A stretch of 22,622 nucleotides of DNA from Spirochaetaceae bacterium (GTDB taxonomy: Bacteria; Spirochaetota; Spirochaetia; SZUA-6; Bin103): assembly GCA_026710565.1 (NCBI GenBank), contig JAPOQV010000410.1, positions 1 through 22,622 of the forward strand. The letters run 5' to 3'. Position numbers and translations under genes: made by a program. This document shows positions 1 to 8,123 of the stretch, piece after piece. The notes under the pieces are model-generated. The model had not been told where the DNA came from and made no database searches. It saw only the letters and a list, made by a program, of their open reading frames with translations. The first letter of the stretch is position 1, and the number at the start of each line of letters is the position of its first letter.

Positions 1-753
1 CAGGATGCGCTTCTTGTCGCGGACGATCGCCTCGACCATCTGCAGGATGGCCGCCGCCGCCGCGTAGTAGGAGCTGGTTCCCATCAGCTCGACGATCTCG
101 CCGCCGCCGGTCTTGGTGCGCTCCACCAGCTCGTCCAGCCGCGCAGCGCTCATCAGCTCGGTCACCGGGATGCCTCCGACGTTGGTGAAGCGCGGCAGCG
201 GCACCATGTCGTCGCCGTGGCCGCCGAGCAGCAGCGCGTTGATGTCCTCCACGCTGTAGCCGGTCTCCTCGGCGATGAAGGTCTTGAAGCGGGCCACGTC
301 CAGGCAGCCGGCCTGGCCGACGATGCGCTCCGGCGGAAAACCGCTCGCCTTCCAGGCGGCGTACACCATGGCGTCGAGCGGGTTGGTCATGACGATCAGG
401 ATGCAGTCGGGCACGCGCTCGCGGACCTCGCCCGCGACGCTGGCGACGATGCCGGCGTTGATCTTGATCAGGTCGTCGCGGCTCATGCCGGGCCGGCGCG
501 GGGAGCCTGCGGTCAGCACGACGATGTCGGAGCCGGCCAGCTCCGCGTAGTCGTCGGTGCCGGTCACGCGGCAGTCCAGCCGCTCGATGGGCGTGGCCTC
601 GTACAGGTCGAGCGCCTTGCCGCGCGTCTGGTCGGCCACCTTGGGGATGTCGATGAGCACGACGTCACCCAGCTCCTGGGCGACCAGCCAATGGGCACAG
701 GTGGCGCCGACGTTGCCGGCGCCGATCACGGCGATCTTCGGACGTTTGAGCAT
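1..753 (-). CDS. mdh: Malate dehydrogenase (NAD), C-terminus cut by window edge
   Basis: Interconverts malate and oxaloacetate with NAD in the TCA cycle; cytoplasmic. The visible 251 residues cover the N-terminal Rossmann fold and most of the catalytic domain. Residues 11-16 read GAGNVG (dinucleotide loop), and an acidic residue (D35) ends the second strand as expected for NAD use. The mobile loop SPRRPGMSRDD (84-94) carries the paired arginines that favour malate over lactate. The catalytic pair is D152 (in LDVARF) and H179 (in GGHGD). The family is about 310 residues, so roughly 60 are lost beyond position 1. The start is the ATG at 753; there is no strong ribosome binding site. It is divergent from the S8 protease gene. 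Lactate dehydrogenase is the main alternative, but the loop arginine argues against it. Confidence 0.93.
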   Translation of the reverse strand, partial: MLKRPKIAVIGAGNVGATCAHWLVAQELGDVVLIDIPKVADQTRGKALDLYEATPIERLDCRVTGTDDYAELAGSDIVVLTAGSPRRPGMSRDDLIKINAGIVASVAGEVRERVPDCILIVMTNPLDAMVYAAWKASGFPPERIVGQAGCLDVARFKTFIAEETGYSVEDINALLLGGHGDDMVPLPRFTNVGGIPVTELMSAARLDELVERTKTGGGEIVELMGTSSYYAAAAAILQMVEAIVRDKKRIL

Positions 754-978
754 GGCCCACTCATACCACGCCCGCGCGCGGCTGTCCGCCGTCGCTCTGG
801 GCAACCCGGACTTGCGTGGATCGGCTCTCGGGGTTCCTGTGACGAATGAGCCGCAGTCGCTATTCCAGTCTGCGTGGACCGGCGCTCCGCAACCGCACCC
901 GTAACGATACGCCTACCATACATTCTTTATATGGTTTTTATGACTTCGATATGTATCTGACGGTCATCCGAGTGTAGA
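754..978. promoter_or_regulatory. Divergent intergenic region between mdh and the S8 protease gene
   Basis: This gap of about 225 bp must hold the promoters of both flanking genes. Its right half (about 905-960) is clearly more A+T-rich than its surroundings. On the minus strand, CGGACA (788-783) and TATGAG (765-760), spaced 17 nt, end 6 nt before the mdh ATG. On the plus strand, TAGAAT (975-980) overlaps the first ATG of the protease gene. Both are weak matches to the housekeeping consensus. No convincing gene is present. Confidence 0.35.
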
Positions 979-3459
979 ATGGGCACGTCCATGCAAGCCA
1001 ATTCAGTCTCGACGACACTTGCCGTCCGGTCAGTGTCACACGGTGACACTCTTCTACCCGGATTCCTGAAGAGCCAGAAAATCAGACGCGCGTCCTGTCA
1101 ACAGCGTCGCCCCACGCGCTTGTCACCGACCCCATGTCTGCTCCCGCTGCTCGCGATGCTGTCTCTCGGCGCCTGCGGAACGACGGGCACCCCTGTTGAA
1201 CCGGCATCGGCACCGGGGTCAGGCACCGGGCCGGAGACCATCCAGCCCCAGCCGGAACCGGAGCCGGAGCCCGAGCCGGAACCCCCTCCGCCCTGCATCC
1301 CGACGCACGCCGGGAGTTGCGCTTCGGCTGAGGACTTTCGGACCGAGACCGAGTCGCTCGCAGCGGAGTACCGCGGGCACGTGAACTTCAAGAACCAATG
1401 GGGGCTCAGCCACGTCAAGGCTGACCACGCCTACGGCCATGTCAGCCAGATCAAGGGCGAGGACGTCGCGCCCGGCGCCGGCGTGACCATCGGCTTCATC
1501 GACTCCGGCATCGACCAGGGCCACCGCGACTTCGCCGGCAAGACGATCACCGAGCACCTCCTGCTCGGCGCACCGGACGAGACAGGTCACCGGTTCTCCC
1601 ACGGCACCGCCGTGGCGAGCGTCGCCGCGGCCATACGATCGCAGCACGAATACTCAGCGCACGGCGTGGCGTGGGGAGCCGACATCGCCATGTTCGCCAT
1701 TCCCACCGGCGCGGCGGGGGATCGACCCTATACCCCCATCTCGCTGCAGAGCCTCGCCGGACAGGACCGGGTGTGGGGCGGATTGTTCAACTACGTGCTC
1801 GTTCCCCGGCCCGGGGTGCCGGCGGTCGACATCCTGAACCTGAGCATCGGCCACAGCGGCATCATCGACAGCTACAGCGAGCAGGATCTGCGCGCCTACT
1901 TCGGACGGGCGATCGCCACGATGGCGCAGGCGGACGCCAAGGAGAAGATCATTCTGGTCTGGGCCGCGGGCAACGCGCACGGCCGCAGGTGCGTCCCTAC
2001 CACGGAGCATTGCGAGAACGATGGTGAAGAGGATGCGATCAACGCGGTATCCGTCGAGGTGCTGCCCGGACTCGTCGCACGCATCGAGGAGCTGCAGGGC
2101 CACTCCATCGCCGTCGTGGCGTTGCGTCCGGACGGCGAGATCGCGGACTTCTCCAACCGGTGCGGCATCGCGGCCGACTTCTGCATCGCGGCGCCCGGAG
2201 CAGGCATCCGGATAGCCTATCTGGGACCTCACCCCGACACCGGAGTTCCGGCTCGAGGCTGGGACACTGGAGGCGGAACATCGTATGCCGCGCCCTTCGT
2301 TGCCGGGGGGCTGGCGGTGATGAAGCAGCTCTTCCGCGATCAGCTCTCCAACACCGAGCTGGTCACCCGGCTCTTCGAGACCGCCGAGGACGAGGGGGTC
2401 TACGCCGACCCGTCGGTCTACGGCCACGGCGCGATGGATCTCCGCGCCGCAACGTGGCCCGTCGGCGTGCTGGACGTTCCGGTCGAAAGCGACCGCGCGG
2501 ACGGTGCGGGCGCAGCCCTGCTCGGGACCAGGCTGCAGGCCGGCGCGGCGTTCGGCGACGGGCTCGAACGCTCCCTGGCCGGCACGGAGATCGCGGCGTT
2601 CGACGATCTGGGCGCGCCGTTCTGGTTCGATCTGGGCGACTTCACGGCCGGCGCGGCGGCCCGGTCGATGGCGGCGGATGTCCACCAATCGCCGGCGCCC
2701 ACCTGGTCGCGTACCGAGGATTCCGTGCACTGGCGGATCGGGTACCGGGAGCCGCCGGGCGATGGCGGGGACGGCCACCTGGCGCTCGCGGACCGCGCGG
2801 TGACGCTGACGCTCGCCGATCGGCACGCGCTCCGCGGCACCGTCTTCACCACGGAAGGCGCCGCCGAGCAGCCGCCGGCCTCGGGAGCGTCGGTCACGTG
2901 GCGGCCGGCGGGCTCGCCGCTGGGGTTGCACGCCGGCTGGGTGCACGAGCGGGAAACCCTGCTCGGCAGCTCGGCCGACGGCGCGTTCGGCGCGCTGTCC
3001 GCCGACGCGGCCTTCGTCGGGGTCGAGGCTGAAGCCGAGCTTGGCGGCTGGCGCATCGGCGCCGACGCGGAAGTCGGCACCGTCGCCTCGGCGGCGCGCG
3101 GGGGGATCGTCACCGGCGTCTCCCCGCTGACCACCACCGCCTTCACGCTGCACGCGAGCACGGCGTTCGCGGGCGACGGTTCGCTCCGGCTGTCGGTTTC
3201 GCAGCCGCTGCGCGTCGAGCGCGGCAGCGCGGCGCTCAGCGTGCCGACCGGACGCACGAAGGACGGCGCGGTGGTGCGCAGCCCGGCTGCGGCCGACCTG
3301 GGGCCGAGCGGCCGCCAGATCGACGTCTCCGCGCAGTGGCAGCAGCCGCTGAGCGTCGGTGAGGTAAGCCTCGGCGCCGTCGTGACGCACCGGCCCGGGC
3401 ACCGCGCGGCGGCCGATCCCGAGCTCATGTTCCTGTCCGGCTGGCGCTGGGCATACTGA
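979..3459 (+). CDS. Lipoprotein-like S8 subtilisin protease with autotransporter-like C-terminus
   Basis: Secreted serine endopeptidase, probably anchored at the cell surface. A hydrophobic stretch at residues 53-65 ends in LGAC with Cys66, a plausible lipobox. A Pro-Glu repeat linker follows (about 90-105). The S8 domain spans about 165-490, with Asp175 (FIDSGID), His208 (SHGTAVA), Asn332 (AAGN) and Ser435 (GGTSYAAP), so the catalytic set is complete. The last 280 or so residues are rich in Gly, Ala and alternating hydrophobics and end in GWRWAY. An aromatic last residue is typical of outer-membrane beta-barrels. Lipidated subtilisin autotransporters are known (NalP, SphB1). The start is uncertain: ATG 979, ATG 991 or an internal TTG would all work, and the n-region from 979 is unusually long. 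The barrel is inferred from composition only. Confidence 0.85.
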   Translation: MGTSMQANSVSTTLAVRSVSHGDTLLPGFLKSQKIRRASCQQRRPTRLSPTPCLLPLLAMLSLGACGTTGTPVEPASAPGSGTGPETIQPQPEPEPEPEPEPPPPCIPTHAGSCASAEDFRTETESLAAEYRGHVNFKNQWGLSHVKADHAYGHVSQIKGEDVAPGAGVTIGFIDSGIDQGHRDFAGKTITEHLLLGAPDETGHRFSHGTAVASVAAAIRSQHEYSAHGVAWGADIAMFAIPTGAAGDRPYTPISLQSLAGQDRVWGGLFNYVLVPRPGVPAVDILNLSIGHSGIIDSYSEQDLRAYFGRAIATMAQADAKEKIILVWAAGNAHGRRCVPTTEHCENDGEEDAINAVSVEVLPGLVARIEELQGHSIAVVALRPDGEIADFSNRCGIAADFCIAAPGAGIRIAYLGPHPDTGVPARGWDTGGGTSYAAPFVAGGLAVMKQLFRDQLSNTELVTRLFETAEDEGVYADPSVYGHGAMDLRAATWPVGVLDVPVESDRADGAGAALLGTRLQAGAAFGDGLERSLAGTEIAAFDDLGAPFWFDLGDFTAGAAARSMAADVHQSPAPTWSRTEDSVHWRIGYREPPGDGGDGHLALADRAVTLTLADRHALRGTVFTTEGAAEQPPASGASVTWRPAGSPLGLHAGWVHERETLLGSSADGAFGALSADAAFVGVEAEAELGGWRIGADAEVGTVASAARGGIVTGVSPLTTTAFTLHASTAFAGDGSLRLSVSQPLRVERGSAALSVPTGRTKDGAVVRSPAAADLGPSGRQIDVSAQWQQPLSVGEVSLGAVVTHRPGHRAAADPELMFLSGWRWAY
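1243..1285 (+). repeat. Pro-Glu codon repeat in the protease linker
   Basis: Short low-complexity run of alternating proline and glutamate codons (ccg/ccc with gag/gaa) encoding a Pro-Glu linker just after the lipobox. It probably acts as a rigid spacer between lipid anchor and protease. Such hexanucleotide repeats can change length by slippage while staying in frame. Confidence 0.6.
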
Positions 3460-3464
3460 CCGCC

Positions 3465-5861
3465 GTGGACCTTACGAGCGCACGGATCGAACTGGACGAC
3501 GGCAGCGGGCCGCGGTGCCGGCAGGCGCGCGCGGTGCTGGCCGAGGAGGTGAGCCGCCGCGCCCAGCAGGTGTGGCCGGCGGGCGGCGGGCATGTCCCGG
3601 TGATCGCCCTGCGTGATGCCGCGACTGCCGAGCGGGCGGGCAGGCGCTGGTCGGCGGAGGAGGCGCAGTCGTTTCGGAACGCCGAGTTCGCGGCGCGTCC
3701 CGAGGGCTTCTCCATCCACCGCGATGGCGATTCGTTGACCGTCACCGGCAACGACGCCCGCGGCGTGCTGTACGGCGTCGGCTGGCTGCTGCGCCACCTG
3801 GAGGTGCGCCGTTCCTCGGTGGTGCTGCCCGACGCGCTGCTGGACGGCGGACCGGTGCGGTCGGCGCCGCACTTCCCGTTGCGGGGCCATCAGATCGGCT
3901 ACCGGCCGAAGACCAACTCCTATTGCGCCTGGACCGTCACCGAGTGGGAGCAGTACATCCGCGAGCTGGCGATCTTCGGCGCGAACGCCGTGGAGGTGAT
4001 CCCGCCGGTGTCCGACGACGAGGCCGACTCCGACCACTTCCCGCTGCCGCAGATCGACATGCTGCGGGAGGTGTCGGCGATCGCCGACCGCTACGACGTG
4101 GACCTGTGGATCTGGTTTCCCGCCCTGGAGTCCGACTACGGCGACGAGGCGACGGTCCGGCGCGCCCTCGCCGACTGGCGCGAGGTGTTCGCCGCCCTGC
4201 CGAGGGTCGACGCCGTGTTCATTCCCGGAGGCGATCCCGGATCGACGCCGGCGCCTGTGCTGCTGGCGCTGGCGGAGCGGCAGAAGGCGTCGCTCCGTGA
4301 CCTGCACCCGCGGGCGCAGGTGTGGATCGCCCCGCAGGGGTTCCATGGCGCCGACGAGGAGCACTTCCACGCGGCGCTCGAAGACGGGCTCGACTGGCTG
4401 GATGGAGTGATCTTCGGTCCGTGGATCCACATGACCGCGGAGGCGTTCCGCGCCCGCGTGCCGGCGCGCTACCCGGTCCGCCTCTACCCCGACATCACTC
4501 ACTGCTGGTCGTGCCAGTACCCGGTCCCGGACTGGGATCCGGCGCTGGCGGCCTGCCAGGGGCGCGAGCCGATCAATCCGCGCCCCACCGACCAGGCACG
4601 CATCTTCGCGCTGACCGCCCCGCACTCGATCGGCGCCCTGACCTACTGCGAGGGCAACAACGACGACCTCAACAAGATGCTCTGGAGCGCCCTGCTGTGG
4701 GATCCCGCGGCCGATCCGCACTCTGTGCTGCGCCAGTATGGCCGCCTGTTCGTGCATCCCGACCTGGCCGACGGGGTGGCTTCTGCGATCCTCGGCCTGG
4801 AGGCCAACTGGCGTGGTCCGCTGCTGTCCAACGGCGGCGTGACGACGACGCTGTTGCGCGCGCAGGCTCTGGAACGAGCCGCGCCGCCGCGGGTGCTGAA
4901 GAGCTGGCGATTCCTCCAACTCCTCTACCGTGCCTACTCCGACGCCTACATCCGCGAACGGCTGTTGGCCGAGACGGCGGCGCAGAGCCACGCGCACGGC
5001 GAGTTGCGGCGCGCCGCCGATCTCGGCGCACGGGTGGCATTCCGGCGCGCGCTGGCGATCCTGGACGACGCGGCGGCAGCGGCGCGCCAGGGCGAGTTGC
5101 GCACCCGCGTCCACGCGCTTGCCGAGGCGCTGTTTCAGAGCATCCACGTGCAGCTCTCGGTGCCGCGCTACGGCGCGCAGGCGGTGCGCCGCGGCGCCAG
5201 CCTGGACGGCCTGGAGTATCCGCTCAACGACCGCGTGTGGCTGCACGAACGCTGCGCAGAGATCGATGCCCTGGACACCGAGCCTGCGCGCCTCGCCAAG
5301 ATCGAGAACGTGCTGCAGCGCACCGATCCCGGCCCCGGCGGCCGCTACGACAACCTCGGCGATCCGGCCGAACAGGCTCACCTGCTGCCCGGTGCCGGGT
5401 TCTCCGAGGACCCCTCGTTCCTGGACTCCGCGCTGCGCGGCTTCGCCATCCCCTACCCCGCGGAAGCGATCCCCTATGCCTGGCTCAGCCAGGCGGAGTC
5501 GATCGGCCACGGTCCCCTGAGCCTGCGCTACGACGGACTCGACGCCGCGGCGGCCTACCGCGTCGTGGTGGTGTACGGCGGCGAGCGTCGCGCGGGTTCC
5601 GGCCAGCCGCGTGTGCGGATGGAGGCGGAGGGTGCGGACGGGACCGTGCACGAGGTGCACGGCTGGCTGGCCAAGCCCTATCCCCGCGGACCGCTGACCT
5701 TCGAGGTTCCCGCCGGGGCAACGGCGGGCGGCTCGGTCGCGCTCCGGATCTGCCACGAAGCCCGCGGCGGGGCGGGCCGGGGCGCGCAGGTCAGCGAGAT
5801 CTGGCTGCAGCGCACGGACCGCGAGCGCCTTGAGATGCCGCCCCCGGAGCGGCGCCGATAA
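3465..5861 (+). CDS. Putative glycoside hydrolase (GH20/GH67-like, uncharacterised family)
   Basis: A 798-residue protein that I recognise as a family usually left hypothetical. Residues 1-125 look like the alpha/beta domain that precedes the barrel in GH20 and GH67 enzymes, including GNDARGVLYGVGWLLRHL (95-112). Residues 130-450 look like a TIM barrel with several conserved-looking acidic patches: PVSDDEAD (181-188), IPGGDPGS (253-260), YPDITHCW, and TYCEGNNDD around Glu396. The C-terminal region (about 660-790) looks like a carbohydrate-binding beta-sandwich. No signal peptide is visible, so it may be cytoplasmic. The GTG start lies only 5 nt after the protease stop, suggesting co-transcription, although no clear ribosome binding site is seen. 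I cannot name the catalytic residues or the substrate. Confidence 0.7.
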   Translation: MDLTSARIELDDGSGPRCRQARAVLAEEVSRRAQQVWPAGGGHVPVIALRDAATAERAGRRWSAEEAQSFRNAEFAARPEGFSIHRDGDSLTVTGNDARGVLYGVGWLLRHLEVRRSSVVLPDALLDGGPVRSAPHFPLRGHQIGYRPKTNSYCAWTVTEWEQYIRELAIFGANAVEVIPPVSDDEADSDHFPLPQIDMLREVSAIADRYDVDLWIWFPALESDYGDEATVRRALADWREVFAALPRVDAVFIPGGDPGSTPAPVLLALAERQKASLRDLHPRAQVWIAPQGFHGADEEHFHAALEDGLDWLDGVIFGPWIHMTAEAFRARVPARYPVRLYPDITHCWSCQYPVPDWDPALAACQGREPINPRPTDQARIFALTAPHSIGALTYCEGNNDDLNKMLWSALLWDPAADPHSVLRQYGRLFVHPDLADGVASAILGLEANWRGPLLSNGGVTTTLLRAQALERAAPPRVLKSWRFLQLLYRAYSDAYIRERLLAETAAQSHAHGELRRAADLGARVAFRRALAILDDAAAAARQGELRTRVHALAEALFQSIHVQLSVPRYGAQAVRRGASLDGLEYPLNDRVWLHERCAEIDALDTEPARLAKIENVLQRTDPGPGGRYDNLGDPAEQAHLLPGAGFSEDPSFLDSALRGFAIPYPAEAIPYAWLSQAESIGHGPLSLRYDGLDAAAAYRVVVVYGGERRAGSGQPRVRMEAEGADGTVHEVHGWLAKPYPRGPLTFEVPAGATAGGSVALRICHEARGGAGRGAQVSEIWLQRTDRERLEMPPPERRR

Positions 5862-5890
5862 GCTGGCTGGCCGCAGAGAGTCGCGTGCGG

Positions 5891-5919
5891 TTGCCGCCCC
5901 GCCCGGCACGCTCTAGAGT
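5891..5919 (+). promoter_or_regulatory. Candidate folE operon promoter
   Basis: TTGCCG (5891-5896) and TAGAGT (5914-5919) are separated by 17 nt. The -10 element ends 8 nt before the folE ATG, so transcription would begin at or next to the start codon. No Shine-Dalgarno sequence lies between, which fits a leaderless or near-leaderless message. This rests on motif match alone. Confidence 0.35.
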
Positions 5920-5927
5920 CCTGCTGC

Positions 5928-6479
5928 ATGCGCGAGGGCCTGGAGCGAGCGTACGGCGAGCTGGTTTCTGCGAGCGGTGACGATCCCGGCCGGGACGGCC
6001 TGCGGATCCCCCCGGAGCGCGCCGCGGAGGCGTTCGCGTTCCTGACGTCAGGCTACCGATTCGACGCGGCCGCGGAGCTGGCGGACGCGGTGTTTCCCTC
6101 CGAGTCGGAGGAGATGGTCGCCGTGAAGGACATCGAGCTCTACTCGCTGTGCGAGCACCACCTGCTGCCGTTCTTCGGCCATGCCCACGTCGCCTACGTT
6201 CCTGACGCGACGATCGTCGGCTTCTCCAAGATCGCGCGCATCGTCGACAGTTTCGCGCATCGGCTGCAGGTCCAGGAGCGTCTCACCGCGCAGATCGCCG
6301 GCACGCTCATGGAGACCCTGAACGCACGCGGTGTGGGCGTGGTGGTCGAAGCCCGTCATCTGTGCGTCGCGATGCGCGGCGTGCGCAAGCAGAACCCGGT
6401 GATGCGCACCTCGCGCATGCTCGGCACGTTCCGGACCGACAGCGCCACGCGGGCGGAGTTCCTCGACCTGATTCGGTGA
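5928..6479 (+). CDS. folE: GTP cyclohydrolase I
   Basis: Converts GTP to 7,8-dihydroneopterin triphosphate, the first step of folate synthesis; cytoplasmic, normally a homodecamer. The 183-residue length is typical. The zinc ligands are Cys75 and His78 in SLCEHHLLPFFG and Cys146 in HLCVAMRG. The 71-residue spacing between the cysteines equals that of the E. coli enzyme (Cys110 to Cys181). GFSKIARIVD and the VQERLT stretch are also family signatures. Start ATG 5928 gives the expected N-terminus. The stop overlaps the GTG of the folB-folP fusion by 4 nt, making this the first gene of a translationally coupled folate operon. Confidence 0.96.
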   Translation: MREGLERAYGELVSASGDDPGRDGLRIPPERAAEAFAFLTSGYRFDAAAELADAVFPSESEEMVAVKDIELYSLCEHHLLPFFGHAHVAYVPDATIVGFSKIARIVDSFAHRLQVQERLTAQIAGTLMETLNARGVGVVVEARHLCVAMRGVRKQNPVMRTSRMLGTFRTDSATRAEFLDLIR

Positions 6480-7630
6480 CCGGCGACAGGGTCGAGATCG
6501 GCGACACGGTCGAGATCGACGACCTGCGGGTGAACTGCATCATCGGCGTCCACCCGTGGGAACGCCGGTCACCCCAGGAGGTGCGGATCACGCTGTCCAT
6601 GGCGGCCGATCTTGCGCCGGCGGCGTCGAGCGGCAGGCTCGCCGACACCATCGACTATGCCGACCTGGCCGCCGCGGCCGAGGCCGAAGCGCAGCGCGGC
6701 CGCTACCGGCTGCTGGAATCGCTGGCCGAGGCGCTGGCCGGCCTGTGCCTGCAGCGCCGCGGCGTGCGGGAGGCGCGGGTACGCGTATGCAAGCCGGCGG
6801 CGATCCGCGCCGCACGGGCAGCGGTGGTCGAGGTCGTGCGGCGGCGGACGCGGCCGCAACCGCGGCTGCTGGGCGTGCTCAATCTGTCGCCCGAGTCGCG
6901 CGTCACCCCGTCGGTCGCGGCCGACGCGGCGAGCATCGGCGAGCGGGCCCGCCACCTGCGCGAGGCGGGATGCGAGCTGATCGAGCTGGGCGCCCGCTCC
7001 ACCAACCCGGCGCCGGGCGCCGGAAACCAGAGCGACGCGGAGGAGATCGACCGCCTGCGGCCGGCGCTGCGGTCGCTCGCCGCGGACGGCTATCGCGTCG
7101 GGGTCGAGACCTGGAGCGCCGGCACCGCGCTGTGGGCGCTCGACGCGGGGGCGGAGATGCTCGACTACACCAGCGAAGATCTCCCCGACGAGGTGTGCCG
7201 CCGCGCCGGTGAGCAGGGCGCGGCGCTGGTGCTGGTGAACCTGCCCTACGGCGACCCGGAACGGATGCGCCGGCACAGCCCGATCGAGCATGGCGCCGGC
7301 CGGATAGTCGCCAGCCTGTCGGCGCGCGCCGATGCCGCGCGCGCGGCGGGTGCGGGCGACGTGTACGTGGACCCCAATACCGGCATCGTCCATCCGGAGC
7401 TGGACGACTACCGCAAGATCGAGCTGCAGATGCAGGCGATCGAGGCGGCACGCAGGCTGGAGGAGACAGGCTACCCCGTGCTGATCAACTGCCCCCGCAA
7501 GGAGAGCCTGACCAGCCGCATCATCCTCTCCCACCTGCTGCTGGAGATCAGGCCGTCCTGGATCCGGACGCACGACCCGCAGATCATCGCCACCCTGCGC
7601 GGCCTGCGTTCGCCCGGTGCCCGGGCGTGA
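6476..7630 (+). CDS. folB-folP: Bifunctional dihydroneopterin aldolase / dihydropteroate synthase (FolB-FolP fusion)
   Basis: A single 384-residue frame with two folate enzymes. Residues 1-125 are FolB, which cleaves dihydroneopterin: CIIGVHPWERRSPQEV near the N-terminus, Glu81 in LLESLAEAL and Lys106 in VCKPAAI match its conserved positions. Residues 130-384 are a divergent FolP, which joins the pterin to p-aminobenzoate: LGVLNLSPES (132-141), ELGARSTNP (170-178), VGVETW (209-214), VDPNTG (298-303), Lys342 in CPRKES, and Arg364/His366 in IRTHDP. The two acids that are Asp in the E. coli enzyme (D56, D96) appear here as Glu170 and Glu211, and the usual SFSDGG loop reads SRVTPS. The start is the GTG at 6476 overlapping the folE stop; the same frame opens further upstream but only inside folE. 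No stop or start interrupts the domain junction. Confidence 0.88.
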   Translation: MTGDRVEIGDTVEIDDLRVNCIIGVHPWERRSPQEVRITLSMAADLAPAASSGRLADTIDYADLAAAAEAEAQRGRYRLLESLAEALAGLCLQRRGVREARVRVCKPAAIRAARAAVVEVVRRRTRPQPRLLGVLNLSPESRVTPSVAADAASIGERARHLREAGCELIELGARSTNPAPGAGNQSDAEEIDRLRPALRSLAADGYRVGVETWSAGTALWALDAGAEMLDYTSEDLPDEVCRRAGEQGAALVLVNLPYGDPERMRRHSPIEHGAGRIVASLSARADAARAAGAGDVYVDPNTGIVHPELDDYRKIELQMQAIEAARRLEETGYPVLINCPRKESLTSRIILSHLLLEIRPSWIRTHDPQIIATLRGLRSPGARA

Positions 7631-7637
7631 ATCGCCG

Positions 7638-8123
7638 ATGAGCGCGAGGATGGCCTTCATCGCCTGCGGATCGAACATCGATCCGCGCCCCAACCTGGCG
7701 GCGGCGCTGGCGCGGCTGGAGGCGGTCGCCGAACGCGTCCGCACCTCGCCCACCTACCTCACCCGTCCGTGGGGGATGGCCGCACAGGCGCCCTACCTGA
7801 ACCTGGTGGTCGGCGTGCGCACGGAGGCCGCTCCGCACCTGCTGCTCGGACGGCTGCAGGCCATCGAGCGCGCGCTCGGCCGCACCCGCACGGTCCCCTT
7901 CGGGCCGCGCACGATCGATCTGGACATCCTGCTGTACGGCAACCTGGTGATCGACGACACGCGCCTGACGGTGCCCCACCCCGGTCTGACCGAGCGCGAC
8001 TTCATGCTCGTGCCGCTGCTGGACATCGCCCCGTGCCTCACCCACCCCGCCGACGGGGAGCCGCTCGCCCCGCGCCGGCACCGGATCACCTACCGGCAGA
8101 TCGTCTGCAGGGTGCTGCCGTGA
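7638..8123 (+). CDS. folK: 2-amino-4-hydroxy-6-hydroxymethyldihydropteridine pyrophosphokinase
   Basis: Transfers pyrophosphate from ATP to hydroxymethyldihydropterin, making the substrate of dihydropteroate synthase. The 161-residue protein has the N-terminal GSNIDPRPNL motif, the PYLNLVVGV strand, and the signature GPRTIDLDILLYG, whose two aspartates bind magnesium-ATP. VPHPGLTERDFMLVPL completes the family pattern. Start ATG 7638 is chosen because the protein then begins at the normal length; ATG 7650 and GTG 7617 are alternatives. It lies 7 nt after the folB-folP stop, and its TGA overlaps the GTG of the next gene by 4 nt. Confidence 0.94.
   Translation: MSARMAFIACGSNIDPRPNLAAALARLEAVAERVRTSPTYLTRPWGMAAQAPYLNLVVGVRTEAAPHLLLGRLQAIERALGRTRTVPFGPRTIDLDILLYGNLVIDDTRLTVPHPGLTERDFMLVPLLDIAPCLTHPADGEPLAPRRHRITYRQIVCRVLP

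Noticed and set aside
217..904. Plus-strand frames opposite mdh
   Set aside because: Shadows of the malate dehydrogenase reading frame, without a ribosome binding site or domain.
2418..5909. Very long antisense open frame of 1163 codons on the minus strand
   Set aside because: It lies opposite two well-supported genes, has a low-complexity Arg/Ala/Pro-rich translation and no recognisable domain. It is a by-product of high G+C codon use.
6569..7753. Antisense frame of 394 codons opposite folB-folP
   Set aside because: The plus strand carries clear folate enzyme motifs; the antisense product shows none.
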